Shown here piece by piece: positions 1-8,277 of a stretch of DNA of 64,000 nt (its first letter is position 1; each line of letters opens with the position of its first letter). Source of the DNA: UBA1858 sp045105615 (GTDB taxonomy: Bacteria; Pseudomonadota; Gammaproteobacteria; UBA4575); NCBI GenBank assembly GCA_045105615.1, contig JBGCDS010000008.1, positions 47,642-111,641 of the forward strand, written 5' to 3'. Both the position numbers and the translations under genes were made by a program. The notes under the pieces were generated by a model. That model was given only the letters and a program-made list of their open reading frames with translations. It was not told where the DNA came from and did no database searches.

Positions 1-261
1 CATCGTGGGCGTGAATTTCAAGCGAGTCAGAATGTATGGACGTGGCACACCAACACGTTCAAACACTTGTTGGCTTGCAAGCTCTACTTGAACTTCATCC
101 ACAGTAGCTGCACTAAAACCGACCAATTCAATCTCGGCATTCATAGGTTGATTAAGTGCAGAATTGATTTCGATTTCACCTAATCCAAATGCGAAAACGA
201 GCCCGGGGCTTCCAACAAGCAGAGTGGCCAATAAGGTAAGTGCCACAATCTTCTTATGCAT
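1..261 (-). CDS. fimV: FimV-like pilus/polar hub protein, N-terminal fragment (runs off the left edge)
   Basis: Only the first 87 codons are in the window. The product opens with a Sec-type signal peptide (KK at residues 3-4, a hydrophobic core, and a small-residue cleavage site ending VFA near residue 24). The mature start reads FGLGEIEINSALNQPMNAEI, which matches the conserved N-terminal region of FimV/HubP proteins. Those are inner-membrane, peptidoglycan-binding polar organisers needed for type IV pilus function and polar protein placement. The start at 261 is preferred because a GGGGGA Shine-Dalgarno sits just upstream. An in-frame ATG at 276 has no such site. The position next to asd and leuBDC is the Pseudomonas-type arrangement. 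The LysM and TPR regions expected further on lie outside the window and cannot be checked. Confidence 0.85.
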   Translation of the reverse strand, partial: MHKKIVALTLLATLLVGSPGLVFAFGLGEIEINSALNQPMNAEIELVGFSAATVDEVQVELASQQVFERVGVPRPYILTRLKFTPTM

Positions 262-366
262 TCTTGTATCCCCCATGATTACTTTTTGTATATTCACTAG
301 TTAATTGTCAAGTTATATAAAGATTTCACTTTAAGTTAAATGAGTAACTCACGATACTAATATAAA

Positions 367-1389
367 TTATATATGATTTTCGATCAAAAATTCTGCGATC
401 TGGACACTATTTAAAGCAGCCCCTTTTCGAACATTGTCGCTCACTATCCACATATTGAGGCCGCTAGGGTGGGAAATATCTTCTCTTATGCGACCAACAA
501 ACACCGGGTCTGTTCCGTCGGCATCTGTTGCAGCAGTGGGATAGCCTCCATCTTGCCTCTCATCCATCACCACGATACCTGGCGCTTTGCTCAACACTTC
601 TCTCGCCTGGGCAGCAGTCATTGGCTTTTTAAGCTCCAAATGAACCGCTTCAGAGTGACCAAATTTCACCGGGATTCTGACGGCGGTAGGATTCACACGG
701 ATACTTTTGTCACCCATAATCTTGTGTGTTTCCCATACCATTTTCATCTCTTCCTTGGTGTATCCGTTATCTTGGAATATATCTATATGTGGCAGTGCGT
801 TAAAAGCAATTTGTTTCGGATAGACGTGACAATTCAACGGCTCATTAGCCATAATTGCTTGAGTTTGAGCATCTAATTCATCAATCGCCTCTTTGCCAGT
901 TCCGGACACAGCTTGGTAGGTAGCAACATTAATTCTGTCGATGCCAACCGCGTCATGAATGGGCTTTAAAGCCACTAACATTTGAATAGTTGAACAGTTT
1001 GGATTGGCAATAATGCCGCGGTTTTTATACTCTGCAATCGCATGAGAATTAACCTCCGGAACCACCAATGGAATATCATCTTCATATCGAAATCTAGAGG
1101 TGTTATCGATTACTACACAGCCTTTTTCAGCAGCAATTGGCGCATAAATATCTGAAACTGAGGCTCCCGGTGAAAATAGTCCAATTTGCACCTGCGAAAA
1201 ATCAAACTTGGCCAAGTCTTGTGCTTCTAAACAGCGACTACCAAAAGGCACAGGCTTTCCTACTGAGCGCTCACTCGCCAAAGCATAAACATTCCCTACA
1301 GGGAATTTACGCTGCGCAAGAATTGATAGCATTACTTCACCTACAGCACCTGTCGCACCAACAACAGCAACATCATATTTTTTAGCCAT
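367..1389 (-). CDS. asd: Aspartate-semialdehyde dehydrogenase
   Basis: This enzyme reduces aspartyl phosphate to aspartate semialdehyde with NADPH, the branch point to lysine and diaminopimelate, threonine and methionine. The 340 residues begin with a Rossmann nucleotide-binding loop (GATGAVG, residues 11-17). They carry the active-site cysteine in NPNCST (Cys132) and the substrate-binding stretch around VSGTGKEA. The length fits the roughly 340-residue Asd class of Pseudomonas and relatives rather than the longer E. coli type. An AAGGAAG ribosome-binding site precedes the ATG. It follows leuB by 32 bases on the same strand and precedes fimV, so it is probably the last metabolic gene of a leuCDB-asd unit. 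Confidence 0.95.
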   Translation of the reverse strand: MAKKYDVAVVGATGAVGEVMLSILAQRKFPVGNVYALASERSVGKPVPFGSRCLEAQDLAKFDFSQVQIGLFSPGASVSDIYAPIAAEKGCVVIDNTSRFRYEDDIPLVVPEVNSHAIAEYKNRGIIANPNCSTIQMLVALKPIHDAVGIDRINVATYQAVSGTGKEAIDELDAQTQAIMANEPLNCHVYPKQIAFNALPHIDIFQDNGYTKEEMKMVWETHKIMGDKSIRVNPTAVRIPVKFGHSEAVHLELKKPMTAAQAREVLSKAPGIVVMDERQDGGYPTAATDADGTDPVFVGRIREDISHPSGLNMWIVSDNVRKGAALNSVQIAEFLIENHI

Positions 1390-1421
1390 TACGCTTCCTT
1401 ACACTCTCTTAAATTCAAATC

Positions 1422-2519
1422 TTAAACAGATATTATTTCTTGTAAATTTGCTAACACAGCATTACCCATATCACTGGTGGAAACAGCCTGAATATCTCCA
1501 TCAACAATGTCTTGGGTACGCACTCCCTGCTGTAATGTAGCAATCACAGCTCGCTCAATATTTTGTGCTGCAGTTTCTTGATTTAACGAATAGCGCAACA
1601 ACATGGCAAGCGACAAAATCGTCGCCAAAGGATTAGCAATTCCTTGACCTGCAATATCCGGCGCCGAACCATGAATTGGTTCATACATGCCTTTATTGTC
1701 TTGATTCAACGACGCAGATGGCAGCATACCAATTGAACCCGTCAACATTGCTGCCGCATCTGAAAGTATGTCGCCGAATAAATTTGAAGTTACCATCACA
1801 TCAAATTGTTTAGGCGCTCTGACTAGCTGCATAGCCGCGTTATCCACATACATGTGGCTAAGCTCGACATCAGAATACTCTTGATGTACTTCCTCCATCA
1901 CCTCGCGCCAGAGTAAAGACACTTCCAACACATTTGCTTTATCTATTGAGCATAGGCGTTTATCACGTTTTCGTGCAGCAAGAAATGCGACATGAGCAAT
2001 ACGACGAATTTCATTTTCGTCATATACCATAGTGTTATATGCACGACGCACATTATTCTCTACTAGTTGCTTACGAGGCTGTCCAAAATAAATGCCTCCG
2101 GTAAGCTCTCTCACAATCAATAAATCCAAGTCCGCTACAAGCTCTGGCTTCAAGGACGACGCCGATGCTAACTCCGCATACAATAATGCCGGGCGTAAAT
2201 TTGCGAACAAATTTAAATGTGCACGTATATCTAGCAAACCCTGCTCTGGTCGTAGATGCCTCTCCACCTGATCGTATTGAGGACCACCCACTGCACCAAG
2301 TAAAATGGCATCACAATTTTCTGCCTGCGCAATAGTTTGCTGCGGAAATGGAGAATGGGTTTGATCGTACGCAGTACCACCAATGAGACCATGCTCAACC
2401 TCTACTGATAAACCATTTTCACGCAGGCATTCCAGCACTTTAACTGCCTCACCAACAATTTCTGGACCGATACCATCGCCAGGTAATACGAGTATTTCAG
2501 GTACATTAGAATTAGTCAT
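1422..2519 (-). CDS. leuB: 3-isopropylmalate dehydrogenase
   Basis: This is the third enzyme of leucine biosynthesis, an NAD-dependent oxidative decarboxylase acting on 3-isopropylmalate in the cytosol. The protein carries the family N-terminal signature LPGDGIGPEI and later the conserved substrate and metal region SNLFGDILSDAAAMLTGSIG. A HGSAPDIAGQGIANP nucleotide-binding motif lies near the C-terminus. The frame extends to a TTG at 2525. The ATG at 2519 gives the usual start and overlaps the end of leuD by eight bases, which suggests translational coupling, so it is chosen here. The neighbours leuD and leuC complete the isomerase for the preceding step. leuA is not in the window. Confidence 0.95.
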   Translation of the reverse strand: MTNSNVPEILVLPGDGIGPEIVGEAVKVLECLRENGLSVEVEHGLIGGTAYDQTHSPFPQQTIAQAENCDAILLGAVGGPQYDQVERHLRPEQGLLDIRAHLNLFANLRPALLYAELASASSLKPELVADLDLLIVRELTGGIYFGQPRKQLVENNVRRAYNTMVYDENEIRRIAHVAFLAARKRDKRLCSIDKANVLEVSLLWREVMEEVHQEYSDVELSHMYVDNAAMQLVRAPKQFDVMVTSNLFGDILSDAAAMLTGSIGMLPSASLNQDNKGMYEPIHGSAPDIAGQGIANPLATILSLAMLLRYSLNQETAAQNIERAVIATLQQGVRTQDIVDGDIQAVSTSDMGNAVLANLQEIISV

Positions 2520-3156
2520 GAGCAAATAACCATGGTGATGATTGTTTTAATTTTTCTTCATAAGCATGAATTTTTTCTTCATATTGCAACGTAATACCGA
2601 TTTCATCTAAGCCATTCAACATGCAGTGTTTAAGAAATTCATCGATATCGAACTGACAACTACCAATGTTGTTAGCCACTACTTGCTGCTTTTCCAAATC
2701 GATAGAAATTGAATAATCAGGATCACTCAAACTTGCTTCAAATAATTTATCGACCACGCTTTTTTTAAGCACAATCGGCAGCATTCCATTTTTAAAACAG
2801 TTACTAAAGAATATGTCAGCAAAGCTAGTTGAGATGACTGCGCGAAAGCCATAATCCAACATTGCCCACACGGCATGCTCTCGTGACGAGCCACACCCAT
2901 AATTATCTCGAGCTAGCAATATTTGCGCGTTTTCATATTGATCGTTATTGAGAATAAAAGTCTTATCAATGCGACGTTGGCTATTATCCTGATCAGGCTC
3001 ACCTGGATCTAAATAACGCCAATCGTCAAATAGATTTACCCCAAAGCCACTCTTTTTGACAGACTTTAAATATTGTTTAGGAATAATCGCATCAGTATCA
3101 ACATTAGGCCGATCCAATGGCAACAAACTTGATGTCAGTTTAGTAAACGCTTCCAT
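2512..3156 (-). CDS. leuD: 3-isopropylmalate dehydratase small subunit
   Basis: LeuD is the small, swivelling-domain subunit of isopropylmalate isomerase, which converts 2-isopropylmalate to 3-isopropylmalate together with LeuC. The 214-residue length is typical of proteobacterial LeuD. The conserved stretches DRPNVDTDAIIPKQYLK near the N-terminus and LLARDNYGCGSSREHAVWAL-like (here ...HAVWAM) in the middle are the family hallmarks. The following FRAVISTSFADIFFSNCFKN is also characteristic. It lies 11 bases downstream of leuC and overlaps leuB, as expected for one transcript and one-to-one subunit expression. I see no anomaly in this gene. Confidence 0.95.
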   Translation of the reverse strand: MEAFTKLTSSLLPLDRPNVDTDAIIPKQYLKSVKKSGFGVNLFDDWRYLDPGEPDQDNSQRRIDKTFILNNDQYENAQILLARDNYGCGSSREHAVWAMLDYGFRAVISTSFADIFFSNCFKNGMLPIVLKKSVVDKLFEASLSDPDYSISIDLEKQQVVANNIGSCQFDIDEFLKHCMLNGLDEIGITLQYEEKIHAYEEKLKQSSPWLFAHD

Positions 3157-3167
3157 AGTTAAATTCT

Positions 3168-4577
3168 TTAGTTAAAATATTTACGTGCATCATCAAAGTG
3201 ACCGGCAATGCTAGCTGCTGCTGCCATTGCTGGACTGACTAGATGTGTACGACCACCCTGTCCTTGGCGACCTTCAAAATTTCTATTTGAAGTTGACGCA
3301 CAACGTTCACCAGAATCCAGCTGGTCGGCATTCATTCCTAAGCACATAGAGCAGCCAGGATCACGCCACTCAAAGCCCGCTGCTTTGAAAATTTGATCTA
3401 AGCCTTCTTGTTCCGCTTGTCGTTTCACTAAACCTGAACCGGGAACAATCATTGCTAACTTAATATTACTAGCAATGGTTTTACCCTTTACGACTTGCGC
3501 TGCCACGCGCAGATCTTCGATCCTAGAATTAGTACATGAACCAATAAAAACCTTATCTACACTGATTTGATTGACCGCCTGACCAGGAACCAACCCCATG
3601 TAAGCAAGCGCATTTCGCATACCCTCTGCTTTAGTTGCATTAATCTCTTGATCAGGATCCGGCACGATACCATCAACTGACACGACCATTTCCGGGGATG
3701 TTCCCCAGCTTACTTGAGGACTCAGTTGACTTGCATCTAAATCCACCGTGCTATCAAAATTCGCACCTTCATCTGACACCAGTTGACGCCAAGACTTCAC
3801 TGCGGCATCCCACATTGCGTCTTTTGGTGCAAAAGGTCGTCCAGCAATATATTCAATAGTTTTTTCATCGACACCAATCACACCTGCACGCGCACCTGCT
3901 TCGATCGACATATTACAAATTGTCATACGTGCTTCTATCGATAGACTCTCAATCGCCTCACCACAAAATTCGATGGTGTGACCATTACCCCCTGCTGTAC
4001 CAATCTTGGTAATTAACGCCAGCACAATATCTTTTGAGTAAACTCCTTTGGGCAACACTCCACTGACATTTACACGCATCGATTTAGTTTTTCTTAGCAA
4101 TAAACACTGGGTTGCTAAAACGTGCTCAACTTCTGAAGTACCAATACCAAAAGACAGCGCAGCTAATGCACCATGTGTAGACGTATGTGAATCGCCACAA
4201 ACGATAGTCATGCCAGGCAAACTTGCCCCCTGCTCTGGACCAATCACATGCACAATGCCTTGACGTGGATCATTCATTTCAAATTTCTGCAAAGCAAAGA
4301 AATCACAGTTTTGATCGAGCGCTTGTAATTGTTTGCGTGATACAGGGTCAGCAATTTCTTTATCTCGATCTGTAGTCGGTACATTATGATCTGGTACAGC
4401 CAGCACTGAAGCTTTACGCCATGGCACTCGACCGGCTAAACGCAAACCCTCAAACGCTTGAGGTGATGTCACTTCATGCACTAAATGTCGATCAATATAG
4501 ATCAAACTAGTGCCGTCATCTTGCGTATGCACTACATGAGAATTCCAAAGCTTGTCGTATAAAGAAAATGCAGTCAT
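3168..4577 (-). CDS. leuC: 3-isopropylmalate dehydratase large subunit
   Basis: LeuC is the aconitase-type, [4Fe-4S]-containing catalytic subunit of isopropylmalate isomerase. The 469-residue length matches the family. The three cluster-binding cysteines are visible: one in FIGSCTNSR (about residue 347) and two in the DPGCSMCLGMN motif (about 408 and 411). The N-terminal region has the CGDSHTSTHGALAALSFGIG motif of the aconitase superfamily. The gene appears to begin the leuCDB-asd operon. An 88-base gap containing a hairpin separates it from aroC upstream. I see no leucine-rich leader peptide in that gap, so classical leu attenuation is not supported by this sequence. Confidence 0.95.
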   Translation of the reverse strand: MTAFSLYDKLWNSHVVHTQDDGTSLIYIDRHLVHEVTSPQAFEGLRLAGRVPWRKASVLAVPDHNVPTTDRDKEIADPVSRKQLQALDQNCDFFALQKFEMNDPRQGIVHVIGPEQGASLPGMTIVCGDSHTSTHGALAALSFGIGTSEVEHVLATQCLLLRKTKSMRVNVSGVLPKGVYSKDIVLALITKIGTAGGNGHTIEFCGEAIESLSIEARMTICNMSIEAGARAGVIGVDEKTIEYIAGRPFAPKDAMWDAAVKSWRQLVSDEGANFDSTVDLDASQLSPQVSWGTSPEMVVSVDGIVPDPDQEINATKAEGMRNALAYMGLVPGQAVNQISVDKVFIGSCTNSRIEDLRVAAQVVKGKTIASNIKLAMIVPGSGLVKRQAEQEGLDQIFKAAGFEWRDPGCSMCLGMNADQLDSGERCASTSNRNFEGRQGQGGRTHLVSPAMAAAASIAGHFDDARKYFN

Positions 4578-4615
4578 GGATATTTATTGGTTAATTGGTT
4601 TTGTCGATTAAATTA

Positions 4616-4641
4616 AAATTTATCGGATTTCAAAAATCCGA
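4616..4641 (-). terminator. Possible Rho-independent terminator after aroC
   Basis: An 8-bp perfect inverted repeat (TCGGATTT / AAATCCGA, 4623-4630 and 4634-4641) encloses a 3-nt loop between the aroC stop and the leuC start. Read on the minus strand the hairpin is followed by an AT-rich tract (ATAAATTTTAATTT) rather than a clean U run. It could terminate the prmB-aroC transcript before leuC, but the weak stem and mixed tail leave it uncertain. Confidence 0.45.
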
Positions 4642-4665
4642 CTGTTATTTTTACTCAGCTGCTAT

Positions 4666-5763
4666 TTATTTAGATGCAGGAATGTCTGGAAAGTCAGTGC
4701 TGACATTGGCATTTTGACCGCGATGACGTATCGCATGATCGGCTAACACTAACGCCATCATTGCTTCCGCTATTGGCACTGCACGGATCCCTACACATGG
4801 ATCATGGCGCCCTGTGGTTACCACTTCTGTTTGCTTGCCCTGTTCGTCAACCGACTCACCTGGCACACGAATACTAGACGTCGGCTTTAATGCAATTGAA
4901 GCAATTACATCTTGGCCAGAGCTAATTCCACCCAAGGTGCCGCCAGAATTATTCGACAAAAAGCCACCTGGCTGAATGTTATCGCGATGTTCGCTGCCGC
5001 GCTGAGTCACACAGTCGAAGCCTGAGCCAATCTCAACGGCTTTCACAGCGTTAATAGACATCAAAGCCTTAGCAACATCTGCATCTAAACGATCAAAGAT
5101 AGGCTCGCCCCAGCCTACCGGCACACCACTGGCCTGCACCATTAAACGTGCACCGATGGAATCACCATCGCGGCGCAATTGATCTAACAATGTTTCTAAT
5201 TTAGGTACTTGCGTATCATCGCCGAAGAAGAATGGATTGTTTTCCACTGCATCCCAATTCATATTCTGCACACGAATATCACCAATCTGTGTCACACAGG
5301 CATGTATCTCAGTATTGTAATCACGCAATAAAAATTGTTTCGCTATCGCACCTGCTGCTACGCGCATCGCTGTTTCTCTAGCAGAAGACCGGCCACCGCC
5401 TCGATAGTCTCGAACCCCATACTTTTTAAAATAAGTATAATCTGCATGACCTGGTCTAAAACGCTGGGCAATATTGGAATAATCTTTGGAACGTTGATCT
5501 TCATTACGAATTATTAGCCCAATTGGCGTACCGGTAGTTACACCTTCAAACACACCTGATAATATTTCAACGCGATCAGATTCGCGTCGCTGAGTGGTGA
5601 ATTTGGACTGGCCTGGTTTCCGACGATCTAAATCTGGTTGCAAGTGTTCTTCTGTTAACGGAATACCGGGAGGACAGCCATCAACAATGGCACCAATTGC
5701 AGGTCCATGACTTTCTCCAAAGGAGGTCACACAAAATAAAGTTCCAAAGGTATTACCGGACAT
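4666..5763 (-). CDS. aroC: Chorismate synthase
   Basis: AroC makes chorismate from 5-enolpyruvylshikimate-3-phosphate using reduced FMN, the last common step to aromatic amino acids, folate and quinones. The 365 residues carry all the family signatures. GESHGPAIGAIVDGCPPG is near the N-terminus, RRKPGQSKFTTQRRESD around residue 50, and FRPGHADYTYFKKYG plus RDYRGGGRSSARETA between about 100 and 130. It lies five bases downstream of prmB on the same strand. The prmB-aroC pairing is a common gammaproteobacterial arrangement. Confidence 0.96.
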   Translation of the reverse strand: MSGNTFGTLFCVTSFGESHGPAIGAIVDGCPPGIPLTEEHLQPDLDRRKPGQSKFTTQRRESDRVEILSGVFEGVTTGTPIGLIIRNEDQRSKDYSNIAQRFRPGHADYTYFKKYGVRDYRGGGRSSARETAMRVAAGAIAKQFLLRDYNTEIHACVTQIGDIRVQNMNWDAVENNPFFFGDDTQVPKLETLLDQLRRDGDSIGARLMVQASGVPVGWGEPIFDRLDADVAKALMSINAVKAVEIGSGFDCVTQRGSEHRDNIQPGGFLSNNSGGTLGGISSGQDVIASIALKPTSSIRVPGESVDEQGKQTEVVTTGRHDPCVGIRAVPIAEAMMALVLADHAIRHRGQNANVSTDFPDIPASK

Positions 5764-5768
5764 TTAAT

Positions 5769-6689
5769 TTACTCAATAGAATTCGTTTCAACAATTTGCT
5801 TACATTCTTCATTGGTCAGCACACATATTCCTTCACCACCATGCTCCAACTCATGCCACATGAAATCATAATGTGGAAACTGCGACTGCAACATCTGTGC
5901 AGACTGACCCACTTCCAGGACCAAAATACCTCTTGGCTCAAGGAACTGACTTGCGCCTAAGATAATTCGCTTGGCAATATCAAGTCCGTCTTCACCAGCA
6001 AATAAAGCATGTGCGGGTTCATGGGAAAATTCACTAGGCAAATCTGATTGCTCTGACACAGGAACATACGGCGGATTAGCGGTAATAATATCATATTGAT
6101 GGCCTGGAAGTTGCTCGTAGACATCTGAAAGTACAGCATTTATGCGCGATTCAAGCCCGTGGAAGACAATATTCTTGTTCGCTACCTGTAATGCTTCGGG
6201 ATCTATATCGCTGACATCGACCTGTGAATGCTCAAATTCTAATGCCGCCAGTATCCCCAAACAACCACTGCCAGTACATAAATCTAGAATCCTCCGCGCT
6301 GAATGCTTGCCTGACCACCAGGGAAAGAATCGATCCTCAATCATTTCAGCAATGGGTGAACGCGGGATTAGCACATGCTCGTTGACAAAAAATTTCATTC
6401 CGGAGAGCAGGGTTTCCCCCAGCAAATAGGCTAGTGGAATGCGAACAAAGATGCGTTGATGCAAAAAATCTTGTAATCGATCAACCTCAACCTGATTAAG
6501 CGACTGGGTTGCTTCCTGCTCACCAAAATCGGGTGGTAATCCCGCTACAAAACTGACAAGATACGCGGCCTCATCTATTGAGGTTTGTATTCCGTGGCCG
6601 TAATTTAACGGGTACTTTTGCAGAAGATCCGCAATTTCACGCACCCCTTCTGCCACGTTATTACAAGCCAGAGTTATAGAATTTTCCAT
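5769..6689 (-). CDS. prmB: Ribosomal protein L3 / release-factor type N5-glutamine methyltransferase
   Basis: This is a SAM-dependent methyltransferase that modifies a glutamine side-chain amide. The fold shows the SAM-binding loop DLCTGSGCLG (residues 136-145), an acidic residue after the next strand (DIDPEAL), and the catalytic NPPY motif (205-208). NPPY defines the PrmB/PrmC/HemK group. The 306-residue length, the N-terminal extension and the pairing with aroC favour PrmB (L3 methylation) over PrmC (release factors), but the two are close relatives and the assignment rests partly on context. The gene is divergent from the SCO-family gene at 6761, with about 70 bases between them. Confidence 0.85.
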   Translation of the reverse strand: MENSITLACNNVAEGVREIADLLQKYPLNYGHGIQTSIDEAAYLVSFVAGLPPDFGEQEATQSLNQVEVDRLQDFLHQRIFVRIPLAYLLGETLLSGMKFFVNEHVLIPRSPIAEMIEDRFFPWWSGKHSARRILDLCTGSGCLGILAALEFEHSQVDVSDIDPEALQVANKNIVFHGLESRINAVLSDVYEQLPGHQYDIITANPPYVPVSEQSDLPSEFSHEPAHALFAGEDGLDIAKRIILGASQFLEPRGILVLEVGQSAQMLQSQFPHYDFMWHELEHGGEGICVLTNEECKQIVETNSIE

Positions 6690-6760
6690 GTTCAGTGATT
6701 GATCAGATTTAATTTGAATTATTCAAGTCCGCAAACTTTAGACTGACAAAGATATTAACT

Positions 6761-7405
6761 ATGAACGCGATCAACAAAGCAATCTTAATTATCTTAGCAA
6801 TAGTCATATCAATTAGCTTGGGTATTTATGCGTCTGGTAAAAAATTCGTGTTTGGCGACATTCACCAGCAGCTCACACAGGCAACCTATTTATACGACCA
6901 GCAAAAAGCCATCGCTGACTTCACTCTCATTGATCACCACAATAACACTTTCACACCAGACAGCATTAAAGGCGCCTGGACTTTCTGGTTTTTTGGTTTC
7001 ACTCATTGTCCAGACATATGCCCAATCACATTAGGCACTTTAAGCGCTTCTGTCAGCAAGTTGAAATCAACACATAATATAGACGACGATATAAAAATTA
7101 TTTTCGTATCCGTTGATCCGCAACGAGATGAAATCACCAAGTTAAAAGCCTATACAAGTGCATTTAGTCAACATGCTATAGGAGTCACTGCGGCTGAAGA
7201 AAAACTAGCACCATTCCTAAAGAATATGGGCATCATCGCTGTCAAACAATCGCCTAAAGCCGAATCATCAGACTACTTAGTTGACCATAGCAGTTCGGTT
7301 TTCTTAATTGCCCCCGACACAGGTATCAGCGCTGTTTTTGGCGCGCCACATAATGCTGAGGATATTACTCAGGACTTCTTAACTATTCATAAATTTTATC
7401 GCTAA
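6761..7405 (+). CDS. SCO1/SenC family copper chaperone or thiol oxidoreductase
   Basis: This is a 214-residue membrane-anchored protein. A single hydrophobic segment near the N-terminus (about residues 7-24) is followed by a periplasmic thioredoxin-fold domain. The SCO copper ligands are present: the CPDIC motif at Cys83 and Cys87 in FTHCPDICPITLG, and a histidine at about residue 176 in VDHSS. Proteins of this family deliver copper to the CuA centre of cytochrome c oxidase or keep its cysteines reduced. No oxidase gene is visible here, so the partner is unknown. The stop codon overlaps the psd start (TAATG), implying translational coupling. Confidence 0.9.
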   Translation: MNAINKAILIILAIVISISLGIYASGKKFVFGDIHQQLTQATYLYDQQKAIADFTLIDHHNNTFTPDSIKGAWTFWFFGFTHCPDICPITLGTLSASVSKLKSTHNIDDDIKIIFVSVDPQRDEITKLKAYTSAFSQHAIGVTAAEEKLAPFLKNMGIIAVKQSPKAESSDYLVDHSSSVFLIAPDTGISAVFGAPHNAEDITQDFLTIHKFYR

Positions 7406-8277
7406 TGGAACCTGCACTTGCTACACGTTGGGAAAAGCTAAAAGGATTAGTTTTTCACTGCTTCCCGCACCATTTACTATCGCGCGCCACTTTTTGGCTG
7501 ACACGCCAACAACTACCCTTTGTAGAAACACTAATTAAACTTTTTATTAGCGCATTCAAAGTTGACATGAAAGATGCTGTGATTGAAGACGTTTCAAAGT
7601 ACTCTACGTTTAATGAATTTTTCACACGCACATTAAAACCCGGCACTCGCCCAATTGATGACAACGCCGCATCTATTGTGTCTCCCTGTGACGGCAAGAT
7701 CAGTATGTTTGGCGATATTAATCAGCACACGCTACTGCAAGCCAAAAACAAAACATTCACACTGAATGAATTTTTAACACCCAACTGCAAACATTTAGAT
7801 GAATTTATTGGCGGCAGCTTTTATACCATCTATCTATCCCCACGTGATTATCATCGCGTACATACAGCCTATGCTGGACATTTACTAGAAATGATTTACG
7901 TGCCTGGCAGATTATTCAGTGTGGCGCCTTATGCGCCCAAGACAATTGATAAACTATATGCGCGCAACGAAAGGGTTGCCTCTATCTTTAAAATTGATGG
8001 CGGCTATATGGCGATTACGATGGTAGGCGCTGTTAACGTTGCTGCAATTGAAATGACATGGGAAGGATTAGTTACACCACCCCATTTAAATACTGTCGTA
8101 CATTATGATTATGAAGATCGATCAATCGACTTAACTAAAGGAGAACAGATAGGCACATTCAATATGGGCTCCACAGTTGTCATGATGTTTTCCAAAAACT
8201 ATGCACAAGCATTACAACAATTAAGCATCGATCAGCCTATCAAAATGGGTGAAACGTTGGCTAAACGCAATGATTAA
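7405..8277 (+). CDS. psd: Phosphatidylserine decarboxylase proenzyme
   Basis: Psd converts phosphatidylserine to phosphatidylethanolamine at the inner membrane. The 290-residue proenzyme contains the self-cleavage motif near its C-terminus as MGST (the family usually has LGST). Cleavage between Gly255 and Ser256 would release a roughly 35-residue alpha chain whose serine becomes the pyruvoyl cofactor. Other family stretches are YSTFNEFFTRTLKPGTRPI and LSPRDYHRVHTAYAG. Its ATG overlaps the stop of the SCO gene. At its 3' end it overlaps the convergent epmA by four bases. The psd - unknown - fimX neighbourhood resembles Pseudomonas, here with the EF-P genes inserted. Confidence 0.95.
   Translation: MEPALATRWEKLKGLVFHCFPHHLLSRATFWLTRQQLPFVETLIKLFISAFKVDMKDAVIEDVSKYSTFNEFFTRTLKPGTRPIDDNAASIVSPCDGKISMFGDINQHTLLQAKNKTFTLNEFLTPNCKHLDEFIGGSFYTIYLSPRDYHRVHTAYAGHLLEMIYVPGRLFSVAPYAPKTIDKLYARNERVASIFKIDGGYMAITMVGAVNVAAIEMTWEGLVTPPHLNTVVHYDYEDRSIDLTKGEQIGTFNMGSTVVMMFSKNYAQALQQLSIDQPIKMGETLAKRND

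Noticed and set aside
306..311. TTGACA -35 hexamer on the minus strand upstream of fimV
   Set aside because: A perfect -35, but no good -10 at 16-18 bases, only TACAAA at 15. Not strong enough to list as a promoter.
469..876. 135-codon plus-strand open frame opposite asd
   Set aside because: It is a mirror of the asd coding sequence with an odd, cysteine- and histidine-rich product. Asd is unambiguous.
2520..2525. TTG start for leuB two codons upstream of the ATG
   Set aside because: The ATG at 2519 gives the normal N-terminus and still overlaps leuD. The TTG extension adds nothing conserved. The same reasoning was used for epmA, lptG, pyrG and lpxD.
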